NCBI GenBank assembly: GCA_020846005.1
Contig: JADLEQ010000052.1
Location: 1-57,409 of the forward strand
Reading direction: 5' to 3'
Length of the DNA: 57,409 nt
Source of the DNA: Polyangiaceae bacterium
Lineage (GTDB): Bacteria > Myxococcota_A > Polyangia > Polyangiales > Polyangiaceae
The notes below the pieces were generated by a model. That model saw only the letters and a program-made list of their open reading frames with translations. It was not told the DNA's origin and searched no databases. Position 1 is the stretch's first letter. Each line of letters starts with the position of its first letter. A program made the translations under genes and the position numbers. Of this stretch, positions 27,789 to 35,766 are shown one piece after another.

Positions 27789-29711
27789 TCAGCGCGGACG
27801 CCGGAGCTCCCGCGCCTGGTCGAGGGTCGCCGCGCAGCGGAAGCCGAAGTGGTGGTACGGCTCGTTGGCGGGGTAGTGGTGGTGCCGGAAGGTGGTCGTC
27901 GCGTAGCTCTCGTCCCAGAACCACGAGCCGCCGCGGAGCACGCGCTGGAAGTGTCCCGGGCACGGATCGGCGCCGCCACAGGGCCCCTTCGGATCGACGC
28001 CCCGGCACGCGGCGCCGCACTTGGCGTAGCTCTCCGAGAACCAGTCGGCGACCCACTCCCAGGCGTTGCCCGAGAGATCGTAGAGGCCGTACGGGTTCGG
28101 CGGGCGGGAGCCCACCTCCTGCGTGCGGCCGGTGTCCGGGGTCTCGCCCTGCTTCTTCACGCCGCAGCCGCGACCGGCGCGCGTCTCGATCACCGCGCGC
28201 TCGCACGTGGCGCGCTCGTTGCCCCACGGGTACCGCCGCCCGTCGTCGGTGCGCGCGGCCTTCTCCCACTGCGCCTCGGTCGGGAGCTGCTTGCCCTGGG
28301 CGCGGCAGAAGGCGTCGGCGTGCGCCCAGGTGACGCCGACCTTCGGCTGGCGGGGCCGGCTGAAGTCCTCGTAGAGCGTCCGAGCTGGCTGGCAGTGGCC
28401 CCGCGCCACGCAGGCCTCGTACGCCTCGACGGTGACCTCGTGGGTGTCGAGGTAGAACGTCTGCAGCCACACGCGCTCGGCGGGTCGCTCGCGCTGGAAG
28501 CGGCGGGACCCTCGGAGGAAGCCGCCCCCGGGGACACAGCGCATGTCAGGGAGCTCGCCCTCCAGGCACGCCGCGGCCGGCGGGGGCGCCGAGGGGATCA
28601 CCCGCGCGCGGGTCTCGGGGCCGGCGCCGGGCGGAAGCTCGGCGTACGCGAAGAGCTCGCCCCAGCTCGCCGCGAGGCCGCTGTCGATCCACCCGAGGTA
28701 CTGCGCGGGCGGCTGGGCGACGTAGTAGAAGAACTCCTTCGGCTTCGGCCGCGTCTGCAGGACGAGCGAGCGGTCGTCGTAGGGCAGCGCGCGGACGTTC
28801 TTCACGAAGCTCCGGTCGCGATACTGGAAGTAATCCTCGGCGTTGGAGAGGTAGAGGAGCCGCACCGGGCGGCCCACGCGCGCGGCGAACTTCGCCACGT
28901 CCTGCATGGTGTCGGGCCCGGTGAGATCGCCGCGCACCGCGCGCACGCGACCCTGCGCGAAGAGCGTCTTCACGTGGGTGAACTGCTCGCGGTCGTTGCC
29001 GAAGTAGGGCAGCCGGTGCCGCGCGTAACGGCGCTCGAGCCGCGCCAGCTGCTTCTTCACGTCCGCCCGTACGCCGGAGAGGACGGCGAGCCTCCGCGTG
29101 TGCTCGATCGGCTCCTTCCACCGCTCGCGCACCGCCGCGCGGAGCTCGTCGTACCGCCCGTAGTCCCAGAATTTGCGGACGTCTCCCGGGCCCTCCGCGA
29201 GCTGGAAGACCAGGCCGTGGAGGTCGTTCAGATCGGTCACCCACCGGTCGAAGTCGACGAGCACGAGGTACTCCGCCTTCGCCCACCCGCCGAACACGAA
29301 GCTCTGGTCCGCGCCCACGCCGACGTAGATCCCCCCGCGGTCCTTCAACGTCTCGTACCAGAGGTAGTGATCCTCCTCGTTCGAGACCACGAAGTGGTTG
29401 TTGTACATCAGCGCCGGTGGCGCCGGCTCTTCCCGGATCTCCTGCAGCGCCGCGCGCTCCGTCTCGGTGAGCGGCGTGAGCGGGAGCACGGCAGGCGCCT
29501 GGGGGGGCGGCGCCGGAGCGGCGGCCTCGCTCGCCTCGGCCCCGGCGTCCCCCGCGACGGCCTCGGCGACCGGCTCCGGGGGCGAGGGCGGCGGCGCGGG
29601 CGCCGTGGCCGTGCCCGGCATCGGCGCGGGCGGAGGCTCGGCGGGCGGAGCGCCCGCGCAGCCGGTGACGACGGACAGCCAGAGCCCGAGAGCGGGTCCA
29701 CACCAGCGCAC
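27789..29711 (-). CDS. Lipoprotein fusing LIC_10091-like and FGE-sulfatase-fold domains
   Basis: 640 residues from a GTG. The signal peptide ends at the lipobox VTGC (C18), followed by a Pro/Ala-rich linker to about 85. Residues about 100-385 repeat the whole domain of the lipoprotein at 23530: FVVSNEEDHYLWYETL, GGIYVGVGADQSFVFGGWAK, VLVDFDRWVTDLN, AVRGDLTGPDTMQDVA, LLYLSNAEDYFQY. Residues about 400-640 form an FGE-type domain: MRCVPGGGFLRGS, YLDTHEVTVEAYEAC, PTEAQWEKAAR, YPWGNE, GNAWEWVADW, RVLRGGSW and FGFRCAA. The two FGE catalytic cysteines are absent (SWFWDESYATT), so it is not a canonical FGE. It follows the next FGE gene by 9 bp in a three-gene operon. Confidence 0.87.
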   Translation of the reverse strand: MRWCGPALGLWLSVVTGCAGAPPAEPPPAPMPGTATAPAPPPSPPEPVAEAVAGDAGAEASEAAAPAPPPQAPAVLPLTPLTETERAALQEIREEPAPPALMYNNHFVVSNEEDHYLWYETLKDRGGIYVGVGADQSFVFGGWAKAEYLVLVDFDRWVTDLNDLHGLVFQLAEGPGDVRKFWDYGRYDELRAAVRERWKEPIEHTRRLAVLSGVRADVKKQLARLERRYARHRLPYFGNDREQFTHVKTLFAQGRVRAVRGDLTGPDTMQDVAKFAARVGRPVRLLYLSNAEDYFQYRDRSFVKNVRALPYDDRSLVLQTRPKPKEFFYYVAQPPAQYLGWIDSGLAASWGELFAYAELPPGAGPETRARVIPSAPPPAAACLEGELPDMRCVPGGGFLRGSRRFQRERPAERVWLQTFYLDTHEVTVEAYEACVARGHCQPARTLYEDFSRPRQPKVGVTWAHADAFCRAQGKQLPTEAQWEKAARTDDGRRYPWGNERATCERAVIETRAGRGCGVKKQGETPDTGRTQEVGSRPPNPYGLYDLSGNAWEWVADWFSESYAKCGAACRGVDPKGPCGGADPCPGHFQRVLRGGSWFWDESYATTTFRHHHYPANEPYHHFGFRCAATLDQARELRRPR

Positions 29712-29720
29712 GGGCGAAGT

Positions 29721-30935
29721 CTACCGGGTCGGCGCTGCGGGACCCAAATGACCTGGACCGTTGGGGCCTCGCGGCGCAGCCGGATCCGCGTCGCGCGCGC
29801 CCGGGCCGAGGAGCGACCCGCAGAGCGTGCCGCACCGGACGTCGCCCGGGGCGCAGGTGCACTCGCCGCGTCGCGCTCTCTCGATCGCCTCGCGCGCCTC
29901 CGCCACCCCGACCCCCGCGCGACGCTCCACGACCTCGAAGCGCTGGCGGCGCGCCCGTTGGCGAGGCGTCCGCGGGTCGGTCACCGCGCCGTCCGGCTCC
30001 GCGCAGCAGCGGAAGCCGAGGAAGTAGTAGTAGAAGTCCTCGTCGTGGGTGTAGATCTTGGGCCGGCACTGGTTCATCGCGGTGTCGTACCAGGGGCCTC
30101 CGGTGTGCACGCTGTCGAACGGGAACTCCGCGCCCGGGGGCCGCTCGCTCGCCACGACCTCGTCGACGTTGCCGGGCAGATCGTGCACGCCGTAGTCGCT
30201 CACGCAGCCCGGCTGCGAGCCGCTCGGGACACCCCGCCAGAGCCGTGCGAGCTCCGCCGGATCCCGCCGCGATACCTTCCGGAGGTCCGGGAAGTCCCAG
30301 GGGTGGTCCCCGTTGCACCGCGCCGCGTCGCGCACCCACCCGTGGGGGAAGGGCTTGCGCTCCGGGCCCTCGCACGCGAGCGTCCACTCCGACTCCGTGC
30401 ACATGCGCTTGCCCACGGCCGCGCACTTCACCTGCGCCTGGTGGAAGGTGTTCATCACCTCCGGACGCGCGCCGGCGCGGCTCGGCCACGCGTAGCGATC
30501 GACACAATAGCGGCGGGGCTCCTCGCGCCCCACGCAGCGTGTCGGCGGCTCGAACTCGAGACAGATCTTCTTGCGGCGCCCTGCGGTGTACCGGTGACGC
30601 ACGCAGCGCTGCTCGACTCGGGGGCAGTACGATCCCTCGACGAGGACCATGTCCGCGGGGCAGGCCGCCGCCGGGGTGGCCGGGGCCGCCGGGGGCGCGG
30701 TGCCGGCGTCCGCGGGGGCCTCGGTGGGGCTGCCGCGCGCGGGAGGCTCTCCGCGCACCGAGGCGCCCGCGGAGGGTGACGCCGTGGCGTCCGCCTCGGG
30801 ACGCGCTCCAGGGTCGCCACCGGGGCGCGCCGGGAGGGCGCGGCGCGGCGCGGCGCGGTGGTGCTCTGCCCCGCACCCGCTCGCCGTCGCGAGGAGCGCG
30901 AGCGCGAGCGCGGCGGACAGGTGCGCCTGCCTCAC
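29721..30935 (-). CDS. Lipoprotein with one FGE-sulfatase-fold domain
   Basis: 404 residues from GTG 30935; a GTG at 30959 would add eight. The start was chosen to give a compact signal peptide ending in the lipobox ASGC. A disordered Pro/Ala/Gly lead runs to about 90. The domain (about 92-335) closely matches the second FGE domain of the protein at 21697, including the unusual lead CPxxMVxVEGxxC, a second segment with FEPPTRC (FEEPTTC there), CVDRYAWP, ESEWTLACEG, WVRDAARCN (YVRDGARCN there), LPGNVDE and LGFRCC. One cysteine (NQCRP) is present where FGE has two. The C-terminal 70 residues are Arg/Pro/Gly-rich with four cysteines. Middle gene of the operon. Confidence 0.83.
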   Translation of the reverse strand: MRQAHLSAALALALLATASGCGAEHHRAAPRRALPARPGGDPGARPEADATASPSAGASVRGEPPARGSPTEAPADAGTAPPAAPATPAAACPADMVLVEGSYCPRVEQRCVRHRYTAGRRKKICLEFEPPTRCVGREEPRRYCVDRYAWPSRAGARPEVMNTFHQAQVKCAAVGKRMCTESEWTLACEGPERKPFPHGWVRDAARCNGDHPWDFPDLRKVSRRDPAELARLWRGVPSGSQPGCVSDYGVHDLPGNVDEVVASERPPGAEFPFDSVHTGGPWYDTAMNQCRPKIYTHDEDFYYYFLGFRCCAEPDGAVTDPRTPRQRARRQRFEVVERRAGVGVAEAREAIERARRGECTCAPGDVRCGTLCGSLLGPGARDADPAAPRGPNGPGHLGPAAPTR

Positions 30936-30945
30936 GCGAGCGAGC

Positions 30946-31869
30946 CTAGCGCGCCGCACCGGTCGCCCCCACGCCCTCGGCGCGCGCCCAGCGCGCGTCG
31001 TCCGCTACCAGCCACTCGAACGCTCGGTCGATCTCGGGCGCGAGCGGCCCCACGTAGGTGTGCCCGGCGCCCTCGACGTAGCGCGTCCAGACCTCGACCC
31101 CGCCGCGACGCAGGATCCACTCGCTGGTGCGCGCGGCGCGGGCGCAGAGCGGGAGGCCGCAGAGCAGCGCGACTCGGCGACCCCCCGCGTCTCGCCACCT
31201 GCGCGCCGCCGCGACGCTCCAGTCGCTCTGCTGCGCCTCGACGAAGAGGAGCCGCCCCCAGCGCCCCGGCCGGCTCATCAGCGCGAGCGCCCCCATCACG
31301 GCTCCCTGGGAGAACCCCGCGTAGGCCGCGAGCGTCACGTCGACCCGCGGCTCGGGACGCGGCGCCTCGCCCGCGGGCCGGCGCGCCTCGAGCGCCGCCA
31401 CCGCCGCGTCGAGCGCGCGCCCGAGCCAAGGGTGGTCCGGGTAGTACCCGGTACCGGCTCCCGCCGCCTGACCCCGCAGGCACAGCACGAACCCGCGCGC
31501 GCCGACGCGCGCGCTCCATGGAGCGCAGTGCACCTCCGCGCGGCCGCCGGCGCCGTGCGCGACGACGAGCAGAGGGAGGTGCCGCTCCGGTCCTCCGGCG
31601 GGTATCCACAGGAGCGAGGTCGGGTAACCGGGGACGGGGAGGGGCTCGAGGCGGCCGCTCGGCTCGGCTGCCGGCGGGGCCGCCGCTGCTTCGGGGAGAG
31701 CCGCGGGCGGCGTCGCGGGCGTCGCGGCCGCCCGCGCGGTCGGGGCGCCCGGGGCCGTCGTCTTCGCTTCCGGCCCGCTCCGCGCGGCGCACGCCGCCGC
31801 CGCGCCCGCCAGCGTGGCGGCGCACGCGAGGCCGAGACGAGCGGCGCGCGGGGGCGGCGGAGCGAACAT
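30946..31869 (-). CDS. Alpha/beta-hydrolase lipoprotein
   Basis: 307 residues. N-terminal signal peptide with a possible lipobox AAAAC (C27), then an Ala/Pro linker to about 72. The alpha/beta-hydrolase core has the oxyanion motif VVAHGAGG (102-109), the nucleophile elbow GFSQG (S187) and the catalytic His in EGAGHTY (H270). It resembles poly-ester or esterase-type (dienelactone hydrolase-like) enzymes; substrate unknown. It is the first gene of a tight operon with the two FGE-fold lipoproteins, whose next gene begins 10 bp after its stop. Confidence 0.82.
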   Translation of the reverse strand: MFAPPPPRAARLGLACAATLAGAAAACAARSGPEAKTTAPGAPTARAAATPATPPAALPEAAAAPPAAEPSGRLEPLPVPGYPTSLLWIPAGGPERHLPLLVVAHGAGGRAEVHCAPWSARVGARGFVLCLRGQAAGAGTGYYPDHPWLGRALDAAVAALEARRPAGEAPRPEPRVDVTLAAYAGFSQGAVMGALALMSRPGRWGRLLFVEAQQSDWSVAAARRWRDAGGRRVALLCGLPLCARAARTSEWILRRGGVEVWTRYVEGAGHTYVGPLAPEIDRAFEWLVADDARWARAEGVGATGAAR

Positions 31870-32016
31870 GAGCCGGGGCGGTCCGAGCGTAGCGCGCGCC
31901 AGCCCGGCCTCGGCGCGCGGTCCGCGCAAGGCTTGCTCGATCCGGTCGCCCGGCGCCCGGCTCGCGCGAGCGGCGGCGGGTGCGGCCGAGCGCCGGGCGC
32001 GGTACACCTCGCTCCG

Positions 32017-33876
32017 ATGCGCTCGCGCCCCTCGGTCGTGATGGCGGCGCCCCGGGCCGGGGCGGCGCGCTCCTCGGGCGGGCCGCTGCTCGCGCTGGTC
32101 GCCGCGCTCCTCGCGCCGCGGCTCGCGAGCGCCCAGATCGCGGGGGTCGTCCGCGACGAGGCCGGCGTGCCACTGGCCGACGCTCGCGTGAGCGTGCAGG
32201 CGTCGACGATCGAGGCGACGACCGACTCGACGGGCGCCTTCGCGTTGCCTGACGCGAGCGGCACCGACCTGGTGATCGTCGCGGCCCGCGCGGGGTACTT
32301 CAACGGCTGGTCCGTCGTGACGGCGCCGGCGACCGCCGTCGCGCTGGCGCTCGAGGCCGTCCCCGAGTGGGACGACCCCGCGTACCTGCCCCAGCCGCCG
32401 ACGGAGTGCGGCACGTGCCACGCCGAGCAGTTCGGTGACTGGCGCGTCTCACCGATGGCGAAGGCGGGCAAGAACGCCTGGGTGCAAGACGTGTACGACG
32501 GCACCGCGACCGCGGGCGGGCTGGGCGGCTTCGTCTACGTGCGCGACAGCCTGCTCGCGGCGAAGAACCCGGCGAGCGAGTGCGCTGCGTGCCACCAGCC
32601 GGAGTCGTGGTGGAGCGACCCGTACGCGCCCCTCGCGCCGTGGGCGGGCGGCACCGCGCCCGAGGAGCGAGGGGTCTCGTGCGAGATCTGCCACAAAATC
32701 GCCGCGGTCGATCCGGCGCGGACGAACTTCCCCGGCCTGTGGCCGGGCGTCGTCCGCGTCGCCAAGCCGCCGGTGTCGCCGCCCCTGCAGGTGATGTTCG
32801 GCGTGCTCGGCGACGTGACCTTCGAGATGGCGGACACCATGAGGGCGTCCTACCAGCCCCAGCTCGGGGCGCTCGTCTGCGCCACCTGCCACCAGGACAA
32901 GAACGACCCGGACGAAGACGGCGACTTCGAGGAGCCGAACGGCGTCGTGAGCGAGCCCACGTATCAGGAGTGGGTCGAGTCCCCGTACGCGGATCCCACC
33001 AGCCCACGCTACGCTACCTGCGTCGACTGCCACATGAAGCCGAGCGGGGCCGACCAGGCGTGCTCCGTGCAAGTCCCGGAGCTGAAGCGCCCCCCGGGCG
33101 ACGTGCGCTCGCACACCTTCCCCGGGACGACGCTGGAGTTCCTACAGAGCGCCGTCCGGCTCGGCCTCGAGGCGGGGCGAGAGGGCGACCAGCTCCGCGT
33201 CGCTGTCGAGGTGGAGAACGACTCCACCGGCCACCACGTCCCGACGGGCGTCACGATCCGCAACGTGATCCTCCTCGTGGAGGCGTGGCAGGAGCCGGGG
33301 TCGACGCCGCTCGAGGCGCTCGGCGACCAGCTCGTGCACGAGCTCGGCGGAGTCGGCGACCCGTCCCAGGGGTACTACGCCGGCCTCCCCGGCAAGCTCT
33401 TCGCCAAGGTGAACCACGACGCCCAAGGCGCGGGCCCGACCTTCTTCACCGAGGCGACCGGCATCACCTGGGACACGCGGATCGCGCCCCTGGCTACGGA
33501 TCGAACGGAGTACGCCTTCGCGATCCCGAGCGGCGCGACCGAGGTTCGCGTGCGAGCGCGGCTCATCTACCGGCGCTCGTGGCGGGCGCTCGTGGACGCC
33601 AAGCAGTGGACGACGGACGGCCACGGCCAGCCCCTCGCCGACCTGCAGGCTCCGCATTTCGGCGCGCTCATGAATCAGGTCGAGGCCACCGTCGCCGTCT
33701 GCGACGCGGGCGGCTGCGACGAGCCCCCGCCGGTGTCCGCGGCCCCGGCGAGCGAGGGGGGGTGCGCGTGCCGGGCGGGGCGAGAGCCGGCCGGGCGCGG
33801 GGCGCGCGGGCTGCTGCCGTGGGCCGCGGCGCTCGCGCTGGGCGCCGCCGGCGGCCGGCGCCGGCGCGCGGTGTAG
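32017..33876 (+). CDS. Pentaheme cytochrome c with carboxypeptidase-like N-domain and MYXO-CTERM tail
   Basis: 619 residues (a second ATG at 32041 is possible). A signal peptide ends near LASAQ (about 40). Residues 41-112 look like a carboxypeptidase-regulatory-like beta-sandwich (AGVVRDEAGVPLADARVSV). Five CXXCH heme motifs follow: CGTCH 131-135, CAACH 189-193, CEICH 222-226, CATCH 288-292 and CVDCH 335-339, a cytochrome c554-type arrangement. Residues about 360-570 are heme-free and beta-rich. The C-terminus has GGCAC, a hydrophobic helix and RRRR, the MYXO-CTERM sorting signal, so the protein is probably exposed at the cell surface. Role in extracellular or outer-membrane electron transfer is inferred. 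Confidence 0.88.
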   Translation: MRSRPSVVMAAPRAGAARSSGGPLLALVAALLAPRLASAQIAGVVRDEAGVPLADARVSVQASTIEATTDSTGAFALPDASGTDLVIVAARAGYFNGWSVVTAPATAVALALEAVPEWDDPAYLPQPPTECGTCHAEQFGDWRVSPMAKAGKNAWVQDVYDGTATAGGLGGFVYVRDSLLAAKNPASECAACHQPESWWSDPYAPLAPWAGGTAPEERGVSCEICHKIAAVDPARTNFPGLWPGVVRVAKPPVSPPLQVMFGVLGDVTFEMADTMRASYQPQLGALVCATCHQDKNDPDEDGDFEEPNGVVSEPTYQEWVESPYADPTSPRYATCVDCHMKPSGADQACSVQVPELKRPPGDVRSHTFPGTTLEFLQSAVRLGLEAGREGDQLRVAVEVENDSTGHHVPTGVTIRNVILLVEAWQEPGSTPLEALGDQLVHELGGVGDPSQGYYAGLPGKLFAKVNHDAQGAGPTFFTEATGITWDTRIAPLATDRTEYAFAIPSGATEVRVRARLIYRRSWRALVDAKQWTTDGHGQPLADLQAPHFGALMNQVEATVAVCDAGGCDEPPPVSAAPASEGGCACRAGREPAGRGARGLLPWAAALALGAAGGRRRRAV

Positions 33877-33886
33877 ACTCCGCTGC

Positions 33887-34915
33887 GTGGCGGCATACTC
33901 GATGGCGTGGTGCAGCGTCCGTCTGGGCGCGATCTGCTTGGCGTTGGCAGCCTGCTCGTCGGGCTCGTCGAGCTCCTCCGGAGGCGGTGCGGCCGCTGCG
34001 GGAGCGGGCGGTTCGTCCGCGACGGGCGGCAACGGCGCCGCCGCTGGCGCGAGCGGCGCGAGCGGCGGGGCGTCCGGCGCTGGCGGCGTGGGTGGCGCGA
34101 GCGGCGGGGCGTCCGGCGCCGGCGGCGGGGGCGGCGCGAGCGGCGGGGCGTCCGGCGCCGGCGGCGCGAGCGGTGGGGCGTCCGGCGCCGGCGGCGCTGG
34201 CTTCGCGCTCCCGCCGTCCAACGGCGGGCTCGACTACCAGCTCGGCGGCGCGTACCCGCCGCCCGCGGGCGTGACGATCGTCTCGCGGGATCGCACCGCC
34301 GCGCCCGCCGTGGGGCTCTACAACCTCTGCTACGTGAACGGCTTCCAGATCCAACCGGACGAGGAGAGCCTCTGGCTCACGCAGCACCCCGAGCTGATCC
34401 TGCGCGATGGCGCCGGCGACCCCATCGTGGACCCCGACTGGGACGAGATGATGATCGATGTCGGCACCGTCGCGAAGCGCACGGCCGTGGCGGCGATCGT
34501 CGGCCCGTGGATCGCGGGGTGCGCGGCCAGCGGCTTCGACGCCGTGGAGATCGACAACCTGGACAGCTTCTCGCGCTCGGGCGGGCGACTCACGGAGGAC
34601 GACGCCGTCGCCGCGATGCGGCTGTTCGCCGACGTGGCGCACGCCGAGGGGCTCGCGATCGCGCAGAAGAACTCCGCCGAGCTGGTGGGGCGGCGCGGCG
34701 AGATGGGCACCGACTTCGTGGTCGCGGAGGAATGCAATCGCTGGTCGGAGTGCGAGGTCTACACCGGGGCGTACGGGGACGCGGTGCTGGTCATCGAGTA
34801 CCGGCGCGCGGACTTCGACCAGGGCTGCGCGAGCTTCCCCAACCTCTCGATCGTGCTGCGCGATCTCAACCTCGTGACCCCGAGCTCCGGGTCGTACGTG
34901 TACGACGGCTGCTGA
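33887..34915 (+). CDS. GH114 (endo-alpha-1,4-polygalactosaminidase-like) lipoprotein
   Basis: 342 residues. Lipoprotein signal peptide with lipobox LAAC (C23); an ATG at 33902 would also give a usable signal. Residues about 24-104 are a Gly/Ser/Ala linker encoded in part by 33-bp repeats. The rest matches GH114: DYQLGGAYPPPAGVTIVSRD, AVGLYNLCYVNGFQ, GFDAVEIDNLDSF and an ending with DFVVAEECNRW. The family acts on alpha-1,4-linked galactosamine polymers, which occur in fungal and bacterial exopolysaccharides (family knowledge), so a role in degrading matrix of other organisms is possible. It starts 10 bp after the cytochrome stop. Confidence 0.85.
   Translation: MAAYSMAWCSVRLGAICLALAACSSGSSSSSGGGAAAAGAGGSSATGGNGAAAGASGASGGASGAGGVGGASGGASGAGGGGGASGGASGAGGASGGASGAGGAGFALPPSNGGLDYQLGGAYPPPAGVTIVSRDRTAAPAVGLYNLCYVNGFQIQPDEESLWLTQHPELILRDGAGDPIVDPDWDEMMIDVGTVAKRTAVAAIVGPWIAGCAASGFDAVEIDNLDSFSRSGGRLTEDDAVAAMRLFADVAHAEGLAIAQKNSAELVGRRGEMGTDFVVAEECNRWSECEVYTGAYGDAVLVIEYRRADFDQGCASFPNLSIVLRDLNLVTPSSGSYVYDGC
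34055..34195 (+). repeat. 33-bp repeats, four copies, in the GH114 linker
   Basis: Four near-identical 33-nt copies, beginning GGCGCGAGCGG and ending TCCGGCGCCGGCGGC (at 34055, 34094, 34133 and 34163), encode GASGGASGAGG units. The last two overlap by three bases; the first three are separated by six bases. They lengthen the spacer between lipid anchor and catalytic domain. Confidence 0.85.
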
Positions 34916-34926
34916 CCCGTGGCGCC

Positions 34927-35703
34927 CTAGCCGACCACCGTCCCCGCGTGCAGCAGCGACTGGAAGCGCTCCGTCGCGAGGACGGCGAACGGGGCGGCGT
35001 CGTTCAGCCCGAGGCGCTCGAGCCGGCGCGCCATCGGGTGGGGTGAGCCGCCGACCTCGAGCCGCACCGAACCCGCGCCGTGCAGGCGCGTGCGCCCTCG
35101 CACCGTGACGTGGGTACGGACGAGCGCGCCCTCGCGCACGCTGTACGTGACCAGCGAGAGCGGCGGCGCGGGGAGCCACGATCCCAGCCGGCCCCGCGCC
35201 ACGCAGATGTCCCCTCGCCCGTCCGGATCGCGCACCGCAGAGAAGAGTTCCCGAGTGCCGAGCTGCATCGGGAGCTCGGTCACGAACTTCGGATACCCCC
35301 AGAGCTCGCGACCGGCGGCGTTCGCCGCGGGCGTGCTCACCGGCAGGTCGACGACGTGCACGCCCACCTTGCGGTGCGAGGGCGGCCGCAGCGTGTCCAG
35401 CACGCCGGCGCGCACGCGCTCGCCGATGCGCTGCGCGAAGATCGCCGTGCCCACCTCGTGGTAGGGACCGATCGAGGTCACCCGGTAGTCGTAGAGGGCG
35501 AGGCCCGCCGTCGCCCGTCCTCGGCGACCGAGCGCGGGCTCGAGGCCCGTGCCGGCGAGGAGCGTCGTCGCCGCGCCCGCGTCCACCTCGAACAGCAGAA
35601 TCGCGACGCGGACCTCGTGGTATCGGATGGGGAGCTCCACCTCGCCCTGGCTCGTCGGGTGGCGGGTGAGCGGTACCTGGAAGAAGGCGTCGGGGGCGTC
35701 CAT
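34927..35703 (-). CDS. Acetoacetate decarboxylase (ADC) superfamily protein
   Basis: 258 residues. The ADC fold motifs are visible: YHEVGTAIFA (81-90), LPVSTPAANAAGRELWGYPKF (120-140) and a C-terminal beta section. K139 in GYPKF is where the family has its lysine region; classical ADC uses a Lys-Lys pair, here a single Lys is followed by Phe, so decarboxylase activity on acetoacetate is uncertain. ADC-like enzymes of this type often act on larger beta-keto acids or as cyclases. It is divergent from the AGPS-like gene with only 63 bp between the starts, so the two may share control. Confidence 0.82.
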   Translation of the reverse strand: MDAPDAFFQVPLTRHPTSQGEVELPIRYHEVRVAILLFEVDAGAATTLLAGTGLEPALGRRGRATAGLALYDYRVTSIGPYHEVGTAIFAQRIGERVRAGVLDTLRPPSHRKVGVHVVDLPVSTPAANAAGRELWGYPKFVTELPMQLGTRELFSAVRDPDGRGDICVARGRLGSWLPAPPLSLVTYSVREGALVRTHVTVRGRTRLHGAGSVRLEVGGSPHPMARRLERLGLNDAAPFAVLATERFQSLLHAGTVVG

Positions 35704-35766
35704 GGCGACGCGGGCGCTCTACGCCATCCGAGGCCGCGAGGCGAGCCCGCGCGGCTCGAGGCGGAT

